DNA from: JAJYTL01 sp046705265
Lineage (GTDB): Bacteria > Pseudomonadota > Alphaproteobacteria > Ferrovibrionales > Ferrovibrionaceae
NCBI GenBank assembly: GCA_046705265.1
Contig: JBJKQL010000157.1
Span: forward strand, 1-64,000
Length of the DNA: 64,000 nt
Direction of reading: 5' to 3'
Shown here piece after piece: positions 51,501 through 59,549 of the stretch. Below the pieces are notes generated by a model. The model saw nothing but the letters and a program-made list of their open reading frames with translations, did no database searches and was not told the origin of the DNA. How positions within the stretch are numbered: the first letter of the stretch is position 1; every line of letters starts with the position of its first letter. Made by a program: the position numbers and the translations under genes.

Positions 51501-51971
51501 GAGGCGTTTGACAAAGTTAACGGCCACTTCCGCGAGCTTTTTATGAAGGCCTTCGGCGGCGGGGAGGCCCATCTAAAATTCGTCGATTCGGACGATCCGC
51601 TGACGGCCGGGCTCGAGCTTTATGCCCAGCCGCCGGGAAAGAAGCTGCAAAGCCTTTCGCTCCTGTCGGGTGGCGAACAGGCCTTGACGGCACTTTCCCT
51701 CATCTTTGCCGTCTTTCTCACCAACCCGGCGCCCCTTTGCGTGCTGGATGAGGTGGATGCGCCGCTTGATGACGCTAATACCGACCGGCTTTGTGATTTG
51801 CTTGAGGAACTCGCACGCACGACCAGCACGCGTTTCCTGATTGTAACCCATCAACCGCTCACCATGGCGCGCATGGATCGGCTCTATGGCGTCACCATGC
51901 AGGAACGCGGCGTGAGCCAACTGGTCTCGGTTGATCTTGCGGCGGCCGAGGCAATGCGCCAAAGCGCTTAA
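48528..51971 (+). CDS. smc: chromosome segregation SMC ATPase
   Basis: Condenses and segregates the chromosome as a long coiled-coil dimer. Walker A G-P-N-G-C-G-K-S-N near 32-40 and the Q-loop S-Q-G-R-V near 144-148 are at the N-terminal head. Coiled coil runs about 170-505, the hinge about 510-630, and the second coil to about 990. The signature L-L-S-G-G-E-Q-A-L near 1045-1053 and Walker B L-C-V-L-D-E-V-D-A-P-L-D near 1068-1079 complete the head. The length is 1147 residues. The start is GTG. scpA/scpB are not adjacent. Confidence 0.96.
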   Translation: MKITRLRLSGFKSFVEPSEFQIEPGLTGIVGPNGCGKSNLVDALRWVMGENSARKVRGTAMEDVIFSGTTARPGRSHAEVALHIDNSERRVPAPYNDAAEIEVTRRIERDSGSTYRINGREVRARDVQLVFADLHAGAHSVSFVSQGRVDVLVQAKPADRRILLEEAAGITGLYSRRHEAELRLGAATTNLERLGDVIAQIETQLQGLKRLARQASRYRSISTRIREAEAALFRLRHRAAAAQLSEAEARKHESLRAVAAKSEVAAAALVKKEAVSERLPALRSGAVEVQAALHRLTVAREGLDEEAARIADEIKRLEQQSRHVAADIEREEKQIGLARAAEARLDEETAGLAARASEAEEAQASAATHHAAASAAAVEKTQAFEALTARAARQAAQRESLIEEMRRTADHLARLARKAEDIVAEQARLATEAASAAGMSGEGDLAERRKVSALCRNELDAAESRRRGAEGEEESARDRHQEADLVQRRLVAEEKGLLRFLAASEKAPWPPVIDRITVTPGYEAALAAALGDELQAAEDADAPVYWKALPPLADLSPLPPGAESLARFVEAPAALSRRLAAIGIVTEEVAPALATELRPGQRLVSRNGGLWRWDGFTIRPGAPSTAALRLEHQNRLKVLRQEMVQAEQAFREADEAYAAAREKRAAARAAETQAEAQLRAAEAALKRAEAEAAKATEEANARAIRIESLETAAAETAREIADANERQAIAEEALRALSEETRLREEVAAAREHLQAAREAEAQAQSRVNDLTREAAARDERLAAIRRERVAWVAQGGNAARQIEELHRRAQETAAELAKRREAPEAIAAKRAALLDQISATEAKGRETADILAAAENELRETERAAKLAQEELGATREDHARAETEAAHAERALAELIARIRETFAEAAGEVLDGAVDEAPNLAQAEARFDRLQREREAMGPVNLRAEIEAAEVEEQLANLGHERADLEAAIGRLRQGIASLNREGRERLVEAFDKVNGHFRELFMKAFGGGEAHLKFVDSDDPLTAGLELYAQPPGKKLQSLSLLSGGEQALTALSLIFAVFLTNPAPLCVLDEVDAPLDDANTDRLCDLLEELARTTSTRFLIVTHQPLTMARMDRLYGVTMQERGVSQLVSVDLAAAEAMRQSA

Positions 51972-52046
51972 AAGCAAAAGTCCGCTTGATCGCTGGCCGC
52001 CGCCGGTCGAACGGCGGAGCCGGGGCCGAAAGCGTGGCCTTTTGCC

Positions 52047-52075
52047 TTGACACTATCAGGCCTCATCCGTAATTT
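52047..52075 (+). promoter_or_regulatory. candidate promoter for the F0 ATP synthase genes
   Basis: TTGACA at 52047-52052 and TAATTT at 52070-52075 are separated by 17 bases, in the 161-base gap between smc and atpI. The -35 is perfect and the -10 is weak. Confidence 0.45.
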
Positions 52076-52132
52076 CGGCGCGGCTCGCGGCTTGGCGAGA
52101 GGGGGGACTGTTCGCCGATTACGGGTGGCCGG

Positions 52133-52468
52133 ATGGCTAAGGCGGAAAAGCCCCGCTCCCTGGAAAATCTGGACGTCCGTCTTCGGGCGGCGCGCGAGGG
52201 CCAGGGCCGTCACCCGAGCCGTTTTCGTCGCCAGGCGGCAGAGCAGCGCGGCTATCGTATCGCCTTCGAAATGGTTTCGACCTTCGTCGGCGGCGGGTTG
52301 CTCGGTTGGGGTTTGGACCTCTTGTTTGGGACCGCCCCGTGGTTGATGCTGACGTTCTTTTTTCTCGGCGCGGCTACCGGTGTTGTGAATGCAATTCGTG
52401 CCGCGCGGCAGATGAACCGCGATTTGGCGCAGCAAGACGGCGCAACGGCGCCGCCGGAGAAAGAGTAA
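52133..52468 (+). CDS. atpI: ATP synthase accessory protein AtpI
   Basis: Small two-helix membrane protein thought to assist assembly of the c-ring or magnesium supply. The 111-residue product has a basic N-terminal arm, then helices near 45-63 (F-E-M-V-S-T-F-V-G-G-G-L-L-G-W-G) and 69-90 (W-L-M-L-T-F-F-F-L-G-A-A-T-G), the AtpI/Zn-finger-less alphaproteobacterial form. It heads the F0 operon. Confidence 0.88.
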   Translation: MAKAEKPRSLENLDVRLRAAREGQGRHPSRFRRQAAEQRGYRIAFEMVSTFVGGGLLGWGLDLLFGTAPWLMLTFFFLGAATGVVNAIRAARQMNRDLAQQDGATAPPEKE

Positions 52469-52486
52469 GACCTGGGTGTCCCGCTC

Positions 52487-53218
52487 GTGACCGACAATCC
52501 TCTCAGCCAATTCGTCATTCATCCCTACGTGCCGCTTCACCTCGGCGGCTGGAACGTATCGTTCACCAACGAATCGCTCTTCATGGTGATCGTGATCGGC
52601 CTCGTCACCGCGATCATGGTCATAGGCACGCGCGGCGGCCGCTTGGTGCCGACCCGACTGCAGTCGATGGTGGAGATCTTCTACGAGTTTGTCGAAAGCA
52701 TGCTGGAGGACACCTGTGGACCGAAGGGAAAGCCGTTCTTTCCGTTCATCTTCACGCTGTTCGCCTTCATTTTGTTCGCGAATCTGATTGGCCTCATCCC
52801 CTATACCTATACGGTGACCAGCCAGCTGGTGATAACCTTCACGCTCGCCATTACCGTATTCATCGGCGCGACCATTGTCGGCTTCGTCCGCCACGGGCTG
52901 CATTTCCTTACTTTCTTCGTGCCGAAAGGCGTGCCGGTCTTGATGCTGCCGATGCTTGTGCCGATCGAACTGCTTTCCTATTTCTTCCGGCCGATCAGCC
53001 TCTCGCTCCGTCTGTTCGCTAACATGATGGCCGGCCATACCATGTTGAAGGTCTTCGCTGGATTCGTTATCGCGCTTGGATTCTTCGCCGGTTGGCTGCC
53101 GCTTGGCTTCATCGCCGCGCTCACCGGTCTCGAAGTGATCGTCGCCGCGCTCCAGGCCTATGTATTCGCCATTCTCGCCTGCATCTATCTCAATGACGGA
53201 CTCAACATGGCACATTGA
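52487..53218 (+). CDS. atpB: F0F1 ATP synthase subunit a
   Basis: Stator channel for protons against the c-ring. A 243-residue polytopic protein with five to six helices. The essential arginine is in S-L-S-L-R-L-F-A-N-M-M-A-G-H near 174-187, and the C-terminal half-channel has L-E-V-I-V-A-A-L-Q-A-Y-V-F near 219-231. The start is GTG. It lies 18 bases after atpI. F1 genes are absent, as in many alphaproteobacteria where F0 and F1 operons are split. Confidence 0.95.
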   Translation: MTDNPLSQFVIHPYVPLHLGGWNVSFTNESLFMVIVIGLVTAIMVIGTRGGRLVPTRLQSMVEIFYEFVESMLEDTCGPKGKPFFPFIFTLFAFILFANLIGLIPYTYTVTSQLVITFTLAITVFIGATIVGFVRHGLHFLTFFVPKGVPVLMLPMLVPIELLSYFFRPISLSLRLFANMMAGHTMLKVFAGFVIALGFFAGWLPLGFIAALTGLEVIVAALQAYVFAILACIYLNDGLNMAH

Positions 53219-53284
53219 ACGCCAATGCCGATCTGTCCGGTAGATTTTCGAGTTGCAACCACCTAGCGCAAAGGAATGTTCACG

Positions 53285-53512
53285 ATGAATCCAGAAGCCG
53301 CCAAGTTGATCGGTGCCGGTCTCGCCACCATCGCCCTTTCCGGCGTCGGTATCGGCATCGGCAATATCTTCGGTAGCTACGTCGCTGCCGGTATCCGCAA
53401 TCCCGCCGCCGCACCGAAGATGTTCGCGAACGTATTGCTCGGATTTGCGTTGACCGAGGCCGTCGCGCTTTACGCCTTGGTGGTCGCGCTCCTCATCCTG
53501 TTCGTGTTCTGA
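53285..53512 (+). CDS. atpE: F0F1 ATP synthase subunit c
   Basis: Proton-carrying ring subunit, 75 residues as a helical hairpin. The glycine-rich helix 1 is G-V-G-I-G-I-G-N-I-F-G near 20-30, the polar loop R-N-P-A-A-A-P near 38-44, and the proton-binding Glu58 sits in F-A-L-T-E-A-V-A-L. I chose the second ATG (MNPEAAKL), with AAGGA nine bases upstream; the first ATG at 53276 would add three residues. Confidence 0.95.
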   Translation: MNPEAAKLIGAGLATIALSGVGIGIGNIFGSYVAAGIRNPAAAPKMFANVLLGFALTEAVALYALVVALLILFVF

Positions 53513-53537
53513 TCGCCGCAGATATGAGGAAGCCGGT

Positions 53538-54128
53538 ATGACGCTTTCCGGCATGCGGTCTTTGTTCCGGGTCGCCGCGAGCGGCGGCATCGTGGGGACG
53601 TTTGTCTTCGCGGGTACGCCGGCTTTCGCTGCTTCCGGGATGCCGCAATTCGATTTCTCGACATTTCCGCCGCAGATCGCATGGCTGGTTGTTACCTTCG
53701 TCATCCTCTATTTGTTGATGGCGGGGATCGGGTTGCCGCGCGTTGGGCGCGTGCTTGCTGCGCGGCGGAAGAAAATTGCTGACGATCTCGACCGTGCCGA
53801 AGAGTTGAAGAAAGAAGCGGAACATCTGCTTGCCGCCTACCACAAGGCGATCGAGAAGGCGCGGGCCGAAGCGCATGCGGTCGGCGCCGAGGTGCGCGAG
53901 CGGGTGAACCAGGAACTCGCGCGCAGCCGGGCGGAATTGGCGGCTGATCTCGCGGCTCGTACCAAGGCGGTCGAAGCCGAAGTGCAGGCAGCAAAGACCG
54001 CCGCCATGGCGCGGGTGGAGGAGGTCGCGGCTGAGGCCGCGGCAGCGGTACTGCACAGGCTTCTCGGCGCCTCGACGCCGCCGCAGGCGGTGAAGGCGGC
54101 GGTCATGGCAGCGGCGGAGCGACGCTAA
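53538..54128 (+). CDS. atpF': F0F1 ATP synthase subunit b'
   Basis: One of two different b-type stator subunits, the duplicated arrangement seen in alphaproteobacteria and phototrophs. The N-terminal segment (V-G-T-F-V-F-A-G-T-P-A-F-A-A) looks like a signal or extra hydrophobic region. The membrane helix near 48-66 has F-P-P-Q-I-A-W-L-V-V-T-F, and a long Ala/Glu-rich coiled coil runs to the end. 196 residues. It abuts atpF with no gap. Confidence 0.9.
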   Translation: MTLSGMRSLFRVAASGGIVGTFVFAGTPAFAASGMPQFDFSTFPPQIAWLVVTFVILYLLMAGIGLPRVGRVLAARRKKIADDLDRAEELKKEAEHLLAAYHKAIEKARAEAHAVGAEVRERVNQELARSRAELAADLAARTKAVEAEVQAAKTAAMARVEEVAAEAAAAVLHRLLGASTPPQAVKAAVMAAAERR

Positions 54129-54626
54129 ATGATTTTCGATGTCCTTCGCGATACCGAATTCTGGATCGGCATTGCGCTCCTCCTCATGATCGGCTCGCTG
54201 GTCTATTATCGCGTGCCGGGGAAAATGAGTTCCGCGCTCGACGGCCGTGCGGTCCGCATCCGCTCGGAAATCGACGAAGCCGGGCGGCTGCATCGCGAAG
54301 CGCTGGCGCTGGTTGCGGATTACCGTGCTAAGGAGCAGGAAGCGAGGACCGAGGCGGAGGCGATCGTCGCGGCCGCCAAGGAGGAGGCCGAGCGCCTGAC
54401 CGCCGAGGCCAAGCGCGAACATGAAGCCGCGTTCGCCCGCCATCAGGCGCAGACGGCGATAAAGATCGAACAGATGCAGGCGCAGGCGGCGCACGAGGTG
54501 CGCGAGCGTGCCGCCGTTCTCGCCATTGCGGCGGCACGGCAGCTTGCCGCCGCCGAGCTTGCCGGAGCCGCCGGCGGGCGGCTGATCGATAGCGCCATCG
54601 AGGGCCTTGGCCGGGGGTTGCGCTAA
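54129..54626 (+). CDS. atpF: F0F1 ATP synthase subunit b
   Basis: Second stator stalk subunit, 165 residues. The N-terminus I-F-D-V-L-R-D-T-E-F-W-I-G-I-A-L-L is the family membrane anchor, followed by K-M-S-S-A-L-D-G-R near 37-45 and an Ala/Glu/Arg-rich coiled coil. It is the last F0 gene. Just after its stop, in the same frame, lies a remnant of an unrelated reductase gene. Confidence 0.92.
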   Translation: MIFDVLRDTEFWIGIALLLMIGSLVYYRVPGKMSSALDGRAVRIRSEIDEAGRLHREALALVADYRAKEQEARTEAEAIVAAAKEEAERLTAEAKREHEAAFARHQAQTAIKIEQMQAQAAHEVRERAAVLAIAAARQLAAAELAGAAGGRLIDSAIEGLGRGLR

Positions 54627-54629
54627 ACG

Positions 54630-54737
54630 GGCCCCGACGACCGATTTGCTCCGGAGGCGGAGGCCGTCCTCGGGTTGCTCGACGAGGTGGCGTCTTATGT
54701 TACGGGCGTCATTCTTGACGTCTGCGGTGGACGCTAA
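54630..54737 (+). pseudogene. 3' remnant of a short-chain dehydrogenase gene
   Basis: Directly after the atpF stop, 35 sense codons read F-A-P-E-A-E-A-V-L-G-L-L-D-E-V-A-S-Y-V-T-G-V-I-L-D-V-C-G-G-R and then TAA. The S-Y-V-T-G-x-x-L-D-V-x-G-G pattern is the conserved C-terminal segment of classical short-chain dehydrogenases (the substrate-lid end and final strand). The other ~220 residues, including the glycine-rich and Tyr-x-x-x-Lys motifs, are missing, so it cannot be functional. Inference from one motif block. Confidence 0.6.
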
Positions 54738-54757
54738 AGCGTTCGAGTCCCGGCCGG

Positions 54758-56269
54758 CTACTTTTTCCAGATCGCGGTGCCGGAGCCCGGCAGGCCAAGC
54801 TTTGGCCACAGCTTGTCGATGCGCTCGATCACATCATCGCTCATGCGGATCGGCGTGCCCCAGTCGCGATGGGTCTCGGGCGCGATCTTGGTCGTCGCGT
54901 CGATGCCGATCTTGCCGCCAAGGCCACTTTCCGGGCTTGCGAAATCGAGATAGTCGATCGGCGAACGATCGATGAGGGTGATGTCGCGCACCGGGTCGAC
55001 CCGAGTCGAGACCGCCCACATCACATCCTTCCAGTCACGGGCATCGATGTCCGCGTCCACCACGATCACCCATTTGGTGTAGAGGAATTGGCGTAGATAG
55101 GACCACACGCCCATCATCACCCGCTTGGCATGGCCGGGATAGGCCTTGCGGATCGAGACTACGGCGATGCGATAGGAGCAACCCTCGGGCGGTAGCCAAA
55201 AATCGACGATTTCGGGGAACTGCTGCTGCAGAAGCGGGGTGAACACCTCGTTCAGCGCCTCGCCAAGAACCGAGGGCTCGTCCGGCGGTCGTCCGGTGAA
55301 GGTCGAGAGATAGATTGGCTGGCGGCGCATGGTGATCGCGCTTGCGGTGAAGACGGGGAACTTCTCGACCGCGTTGTAATAGCCGGTGTGGTCGCCATAA
55401 GGTCCCTCGTCGCCGTAATCCTCGAGGCTGACATGGCCCTCGATGACGATCTCGGCCTCGGCCGGGACCTTGAGCGGCACCGTGCGGCAGGGTACGAGGT
55501 CGAGCCGCCGACTGCGGAGCAACCCCGCGAACTGATATTCCGAAAGCGTATCTGGCACCGGCGTCACCGCCGCGATGATGGTGGCGGGGTCGGCGCCGAT
55601 CACCACCGCCACGGGCAGCGGACCGCGCCTCGCCTCGCCCCAGCGGCGATGATGCTGCGCCCCACCGCGATGCTTCAGCCAGCGCATCAGCGTGGTGTTC
55701 CGCCCCGTCACCTGCATCCGGTAGATGCCGAGATTGAAGGCGTCCTCCTTCCCCGTCTCCGGCCCTTTGGTGACGACGAGCGGCCAGGTGATGAGCGGCG
55801 CCGGCTCGCCCGGCCAGCAGGTCTGGATCGGCAGCCGCGCGAGATCGATCGCCTCGCCCTCGAAGACCGCTTCCTGGCAGGCGCCGTTCCCGACCGTCTT
55901 CGGCCGCATGGCGAGCGCCCGCTTGACCACGGGCAGCATGTCGAAGGCCTCGCGCAAGCCCTGGGGCGGAGTCGGCTCGCGCAGAAAGGCAAGCGTCTCA
56001 CCGAAACTTCGCAAATCCTTCACCTCGCGCTCCATGCCCCAAGCCACGCGTTCGACGGTGCCGAAAAGATTGACCAGCACCGGCATGTCGAAGCGGCGGC
56101 CATCAGCGCCAACCGGGTTCTCGAACAGCACCGCCGGGCCTTTCTCGGCCAGGAGACGGGTCTGGATCTCGGTCATTTCGAGATGGGTCGAGACCGACTC
56201 CCTAACGCGGACAAGCCGGCCTTCCCGTTCCAGGCGGGCGATGAAATCACGAAGCGATGCATAGGCCAT
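54758..56269 (-). CDS. ubiD: UbiD-family 3-octaprenyl-4-hydroxybenzoate decarboxylase
   Basis: Prenyl-FMN-dependent decarboxylase of ubiquinone synthesis; its cofactor is made by UbiX (6981-7574). The 503 residues show F-E-N-P-V-G near 49-54, N-L-G-I-Y-R-M-Q near 180-187, catalytic E-G-P-Y-G-D-H-T-G-Y near 288-297, and the C-terminal I-G-I-D-A-T-T-K near 466-473. The full length matches E. coli UbiD. It is 36 bases after ubiA on the same strand, a direct pathway pair (prenylation, then decarboxylation). Confidence 0.93.
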   Translation of the reverse strand: MAYASLRDFIARLEREGRLVRVRESVSTHLEMTEIQTRLLAEKGPAVLFENPVGADGRRFDMPVLVNLFGTVERVAWGMEREVKDLRSFGETLAFLREPTPPQGLREAFDMLPVVKRALAMRPKTVGNGACQEAVFEGEAIDLARLPIQTCWPGEPAPLITWPLVVTKGPETGKEDAFNLGIYRMQVTGRNTTLMRWLKHRGGAQHHRRWGEARRGPLPVAVVIGADPATIIAAVTPVPDTLSEYQFAGLLRSRRLDLVPCRTVPLKVPAEAEIVIEGHVSLEDYGDEGPYGDHTGYYNAVEKFPVFTASAITMRRQPIYLSTFTGRPPDEPSVLGEALNEVFTPLLQQQFPEIVDFWLPPEGCSYRIAVVSIRKAYPGHAKRVMMGVWSYLRQFLYTKWVIVVDADIDARDWKDVMWAVSTRVDPVRDITLIDRSPIDYLDFASPESGLGGKIGIDATTKIAPETHRDWGTPIRMSDDVIERIDKLWPKLGLPGSGTAIWKK

Positions 56270-56305
56270 GGCGGCGTGATTATAGCGGCGAAAAGTAGAT
56301 AGCGT

Positions 56306-57241
56306 TCAGATTAGCGGTGCGATCAGAAACGCTGCCAAGACCAGGAGCCCGAAGTCGCGATTGGCGCGGAATTTCCTCAGGCAATCGGCGGCATTCTCGG
56401 TCTTCACCGTCGCGGCCTGCCAGAGAAGGTGCAGTGCTGCCGGGATAAGGAGCAACAGAAATCCCCAGCCCAGTCCGCCGAGCCGCCCGGCCGCCGCGAT
56501 CTCGGCATAAGCCGCGGCATAGACCGCAAACAGGAACGGCCGGGTTTGCGGGCCGAGCCGCCGCGCACTCGAGCGCACGCCGATCAGCGCGTCGTCCTCC
56601 TTGTCCTGGTGGGCATAGATCGTGTCATAGCCCAAGGTCCAGGCGATGCCGCCGAGATAAAGCACGATCGGCGCGGGCGCGAGATGCCCGGTCACGGCGA
56701 CGAAGCCAAGCAGCGCGCCCCAATTGAAGGCGAGGCCAAGAAAGACCTGCGGCCACCAAGTCACCCGCTTCATGAACGGATAGATCGCGATCAAGGGCAA
56801 AGAGAGCGCGCCCACCACAAGGCTCGTGCGGTTCAGGAGGAGAAGGATGCAAAGCCCGATCAAGGCTTGCGCGATCATCCAGAGGATCGCCCCGGCGAGC
56901 CCGACCGCGCCTGCGGCCAAGGGGCGGTTGCGCGTGCGGTCGACGCTGCGGTCGAAATCGCGGTCGACGATGTCGTTGAAGGTGCAGCCGGCGCCCCGCA
57001 TTACCAGGGCGCCGATGCTGAACAGGATGAAAAGCCCGATCTCGCGCCAGCGGCTTGCCGGCTCGGCCAAGGCAATGCCCCACCAGCAGGGAAGCAGTAG
57101 AAGCCAAGTCCCGATCGGCCGGTCGATCCGCGAAAGTCTTAAATATGGCTTGGCGAAGGCCGGCGCAAAGCGATCGATCCAATTGCCGGAGGTCGCGTCG
57201 GCGATGGCGGAGGAGGTGGGATCGAGGCTAGAATCTGGCAT
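56306..57241 (-). CDS. ubiA: 4-hydroxybenzoate polyprenyltransferase
   Basis: Integral membrane enzyme attaching the polyprenyl tail to 4-hydroxybenzoate. The 311 residues form about eight helices. The first Asp-rich motif is N-D-I-V-D-R-D-F-D near 88-96 and the second is Y-D-T-I-Y-A-H-Q-D-K-E-D-D near 203-215, both binding magnesium-diphosphate. Y-L-R-L-S-R-I-D-R-P-I-G near 33-44 is the usual UbiA start region. It precedes ubiD and is divergent from rsmE. Confidence 0.94.
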   Translation of the reverse strand: MPDSSLDPTSSAIADATSGNWIDRFAPAFAKPYLRLSRIDRPIGTWLLLLPCWWGIALAEPASRWREIGLFILFSIGALVMRGAGCTFNDIVDRDFDRSVDRTRNRPLAAGAVGLAGAILWMIAQALIGLCILLLLNRTSLVVGALSLPLIAIYPFMKRVTWWPQVFLGLAFNWGALLGFVAVTGHLAPAPIVLYLGGIAWTLGYDTIYAHQDKEDDALIGVRSSARRLGPQTRPFLFAVYAAAYAEIAAAGRLGGLGWGFLLLLIPAALHLLWQAATVKTENAADCLRKFRANRDFGLLVLAAFLIAPLI

Positions 57242-57278
57242 CGCTCAGCAATAGACCCACTGTCCTGGCTTCGGCAAG

Positions 57279-58040
57279 ATGTCCGCTTCCTCTGGCGATC
57301 ATTCACCCCGCTATCGCTTGTTCGTCCCGGCGCCGCTTGCCGAGGGCGCGAGTATCGCGCTGGATCCGCCGCGCGCCCACTATCTCGGCACGGTGCTGCG
57401 GGGGCGGATCGGCGAGGCCGTCGCGCTGTTCAACGGTACCGAAGGCGAATGGCAGGCCGAAATCGCGGCGCTCGGCCGCGGCCGGGGTGAGCTTCGCGTC
57501 ACGGGACGGATCAGGCCGCAGGCGCCCGAGCCCGATCTCTGGCTCTGCTTCGCGCCCTTGAAGAAAGAGCGGAGCGATCTCCTCGCAGAAAAGGCGGGCG
57601 AGCTTGGCGCGAGCCGGTTGCAGCCGGTGTTTACCGCCCGCACCAACGTCGCCAGGGTCAATACCGAGCGGCTTGGGGCCCGCGCTATGGAGGCGGCCGA
57701 GCAATGCGGCCGTCTCAGCGTGCCGGAGGTGCGGCCGCCAGTCGATCTTGCCGCTTTGCTGTGCGACTGGCCGGCCGACCGGCGACTCTACCTCTGCGAC
57801 GAGTCGGGGACGGCGCCGCCCGCCGCCGAGGTTTTGGCGCGGCCCGATTCACTGGTCCGGTGCGCGGTCATCGTCGGTCCGGAGGGTGGTTTCAGCGAGG
57901 CCGAATTTGCGGCGCTCCGGGGCCACGCTGAAACACGAGCGATGTCGCTCGGGCCGCGCACGCTTCGTGCCGAGACCGCGGCCATCGCGGCGCTTGCCCT
58001 GATCCAGGCCTTTGCCAAAGCGCCGACCGACCTATGTTAG
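57279..58040 (+). CDS. rsmE: 16S rRNA (uracil(1498)-N3)-methyltransferase
   Basis: SPOUT enzyme that methylates U1498 of 16S rRNA. The 253-residue protein has the N-terminal PUA-like part (R-A-H-Y-L-G-T-V-L-R near 32-41), then E-K-A-G-E-L-G-A near 104-111, the SAM knot I-V-G-P-E-G-G-F-S-E near 198-207, and the terminal L-G-P-R-T-L-R-A-E-T-A near 222-232, all diagnostic. It lies between ubiA and gshA, probably co-oriented with gshA. Confidence 0.92.
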   Translation: MSASSGDHSPRYRLFVPAPLAEGASIALDPPRAHYLGTVLRGRIGEAVALFNGTEGEWQAEIAALGRGRGELRVTGRIRPQAPEPDLWLCFAPLKKERSDLLAEKAGELGASRLQPVFTARTNVARVNTERLGARAMEAAEQCGRLSVPEVRPPVDLAALLCDWPADRRLYLCDESGTAPPAAEVLARPDSLVRCAVIVGPEGGFSEAEFAALRGHAETRAMSLGPRTLRAETAAIAALALIQAFAKAPTDLC

Positions 58041-58165
58041 TCAAGATCGCGAGGTAATCGTGAAAAGGTCTTGCGGCCGTGGGGCTTGCGCTCGTATCGC
58101 CTTTTGGCTAGAGCAAGGACCGGGTCGGTTGGGCGGCCATCGTAGCGTGTAATGGAAAGAGCATC

Positions 58166-59533
58166 ATGTCCGGACCGGCGCAAGCTCCCGAGACCCCGAT
58201 CGCCGAGAAATCGGCGCTTATAGCCTATATCGCGGCGGGGGCGAAACCGAACCCGGCCGATTGGCGGATCGGCGTCGAGCACGAGAAGTTTGGTTTCCGT
58301 CTCCACGACCTGAGCCCGCTGCCCTACGAGGGCCCGAGCGGCATCCGTGCCATGCTCACCGAACTCGAGCGCTTTGGCTGGCAGCCGATCACCGAAGGCG
58401 ACAAGCTGATCGCTCTTTCTCTCGATGGGCAGTCGGTCACGCTCGAGCCGGGCGGCCAGCTTGAGCTTTCCGGCGCGCCGCGCCAGACCCTGCATCAGAC
58501 CTGTCACGAGGTGAACACGCATCTTGCCCAGGTCAAGCTCGTCGGCCAGGAGCTTGGCGCTGGTTTCGTCGGCCTCGGCTTTCAGCCGAAATGGCGGCGC
58601 GAGCAGATTCCTATCATGCCCAAGGGCCGTTACGACATTATGCGCGCCTATATGCCGAAGCGCGGCGATCTCGGTCTCGACATGATGCTTCGTACCTGTA
58701 CCGTGCAGGTCAACCTCGACTTCGGTTCCGAAGCGGACATGGTGCGGAAATTCCGCGTCGGGCTCGCGCTGCAGCCGGTGGTGACGGCGCTCTTCGCCAA
58801 TTCGCCCTTTACCGAGGGCAAGCCGAACGGCTACTTGAGCTTTCGTAGTGCCGTCTGGGAAGACACCGATCCCGACCGCACCGGCATGCTGCCCTTCGTG
58901 TTCGAGGAGGACTTCTGCTACGAGCGCTATGTCGATTGGGCGCTCGACGTGCCGATGTATTTCGTCTATCGCAACGGCCGCTATATCGATGTTTCAGGGC
59001 AGTCGTTCCGTGCCTTTCTCGATGGCCGTCTGCCGGCTCTTCCGGGCGAGCGGCCGACCATGCGCGACTTCGCCGATCATCTCACCACGCTGTTTCCCGA
59101 GGTCCGGCTCAAACGTTTTCTTGAAATGCGCGGCGCCGACGGCGGTCCCTGGCGCCGGCTTTGCGCCCTGCCGGCGCTTTGGGTTGGGTTGGTTTACGAC
59201 GCGGCGGCGCTCGATGCCGCCTATGAGCTGACCCGGGATTGGACCGCGGCGGAGCGCGAGGGCTTGCGGCGTGCCGTCCCGCGCGCTGGACTGAAGACGG
59301 CATTCCGCAACCGCACGGTGCTCGAGATCGCCGAAGAAGTGGTGGAGATCGCCTCAGGCGGGTTGAAGCGTCGCCGTCGGCTCAATGCCGAAGGCTCGGA
59401 CGAGAGCCATTTCCTGAATCCGCTGCGCGAAATCCTGTCTTCTGGCCGGACGCCGGCAGAGGCCCTCCTCGATCTCTATAACGGCAAATGGAATCGGAAC
59501 ATCGATCCGATCTTCACCGAGCTTGCCTATTGA
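58166..59533 (+). CDS. gshA: glutamate-cysteine ligase, plant/alphaproteobacterial type
   Basis: First step of glutathione synthesis, joining glutamate and cysteine with ATP. The 455 residues belong to the GshA class shared by alphaproteobacteria and plants: G-V-E-H-E-K-F-G-F near 35-43, T-L-E-P-G-G-Q-L-E-L near 93-102, P-K-G-R-Y-D-I-M near 153-160, and N-A-E-G-S-D-E-S-H-F near 418-427. Its product serves the two GSTs in the window. gshB is not present here. Confidence 0.93.
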   Translation: MSGPAQAPETPIAEKSALIAYIAAGAKPNPADWRIGVEHEKFGFRLHDLSPLPYEGPSGIRAMLTELERFGWQPITEGDKLIALSLDGQSVTLEPGGQLELSGAPRQTLHQTCHEVNTHLAQVKLVGQELGAGFVGLGFQPKWRREQIPIMPKGRYDIMRAYMPKRGDLGLDMMLRTCTVQVNLDFGSEADMVRKFRVGLALQPVVTALFANSPFTEGKPNGYLSFRSAVWEDTDPDRTGMLPFVFEEDFCYERYVDWALDVPMYFVYRNGRYIDVSGQSFRAFLDGRLPALPGERPTMRDFADHLTTLFPEVRLKRFLEMRGADGGPWRRLCALPALWVGLVYDAAALDAAYELTRDWTAAEREGLRRAVPRAGLKTAFRNRTVLEIAEEVVEIASGGLKRRRRLNAEGSDESHFLNPLREILSSGRTPAEALLDLYNGKWNRNIDPIFTELAY

Positions 59534-59549
59534 GCCGGGCGGGCGAAGC

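Noticed and set aside
51968..53704. 578-codon open frame on the minus strand opposite the F0 ATP synthase genes
   Set aside because: It is the antisense of smc-end, atpI, atpB, atpE and part of b', all of which have clear families; the frame has low-complexity charged composition and no motif.
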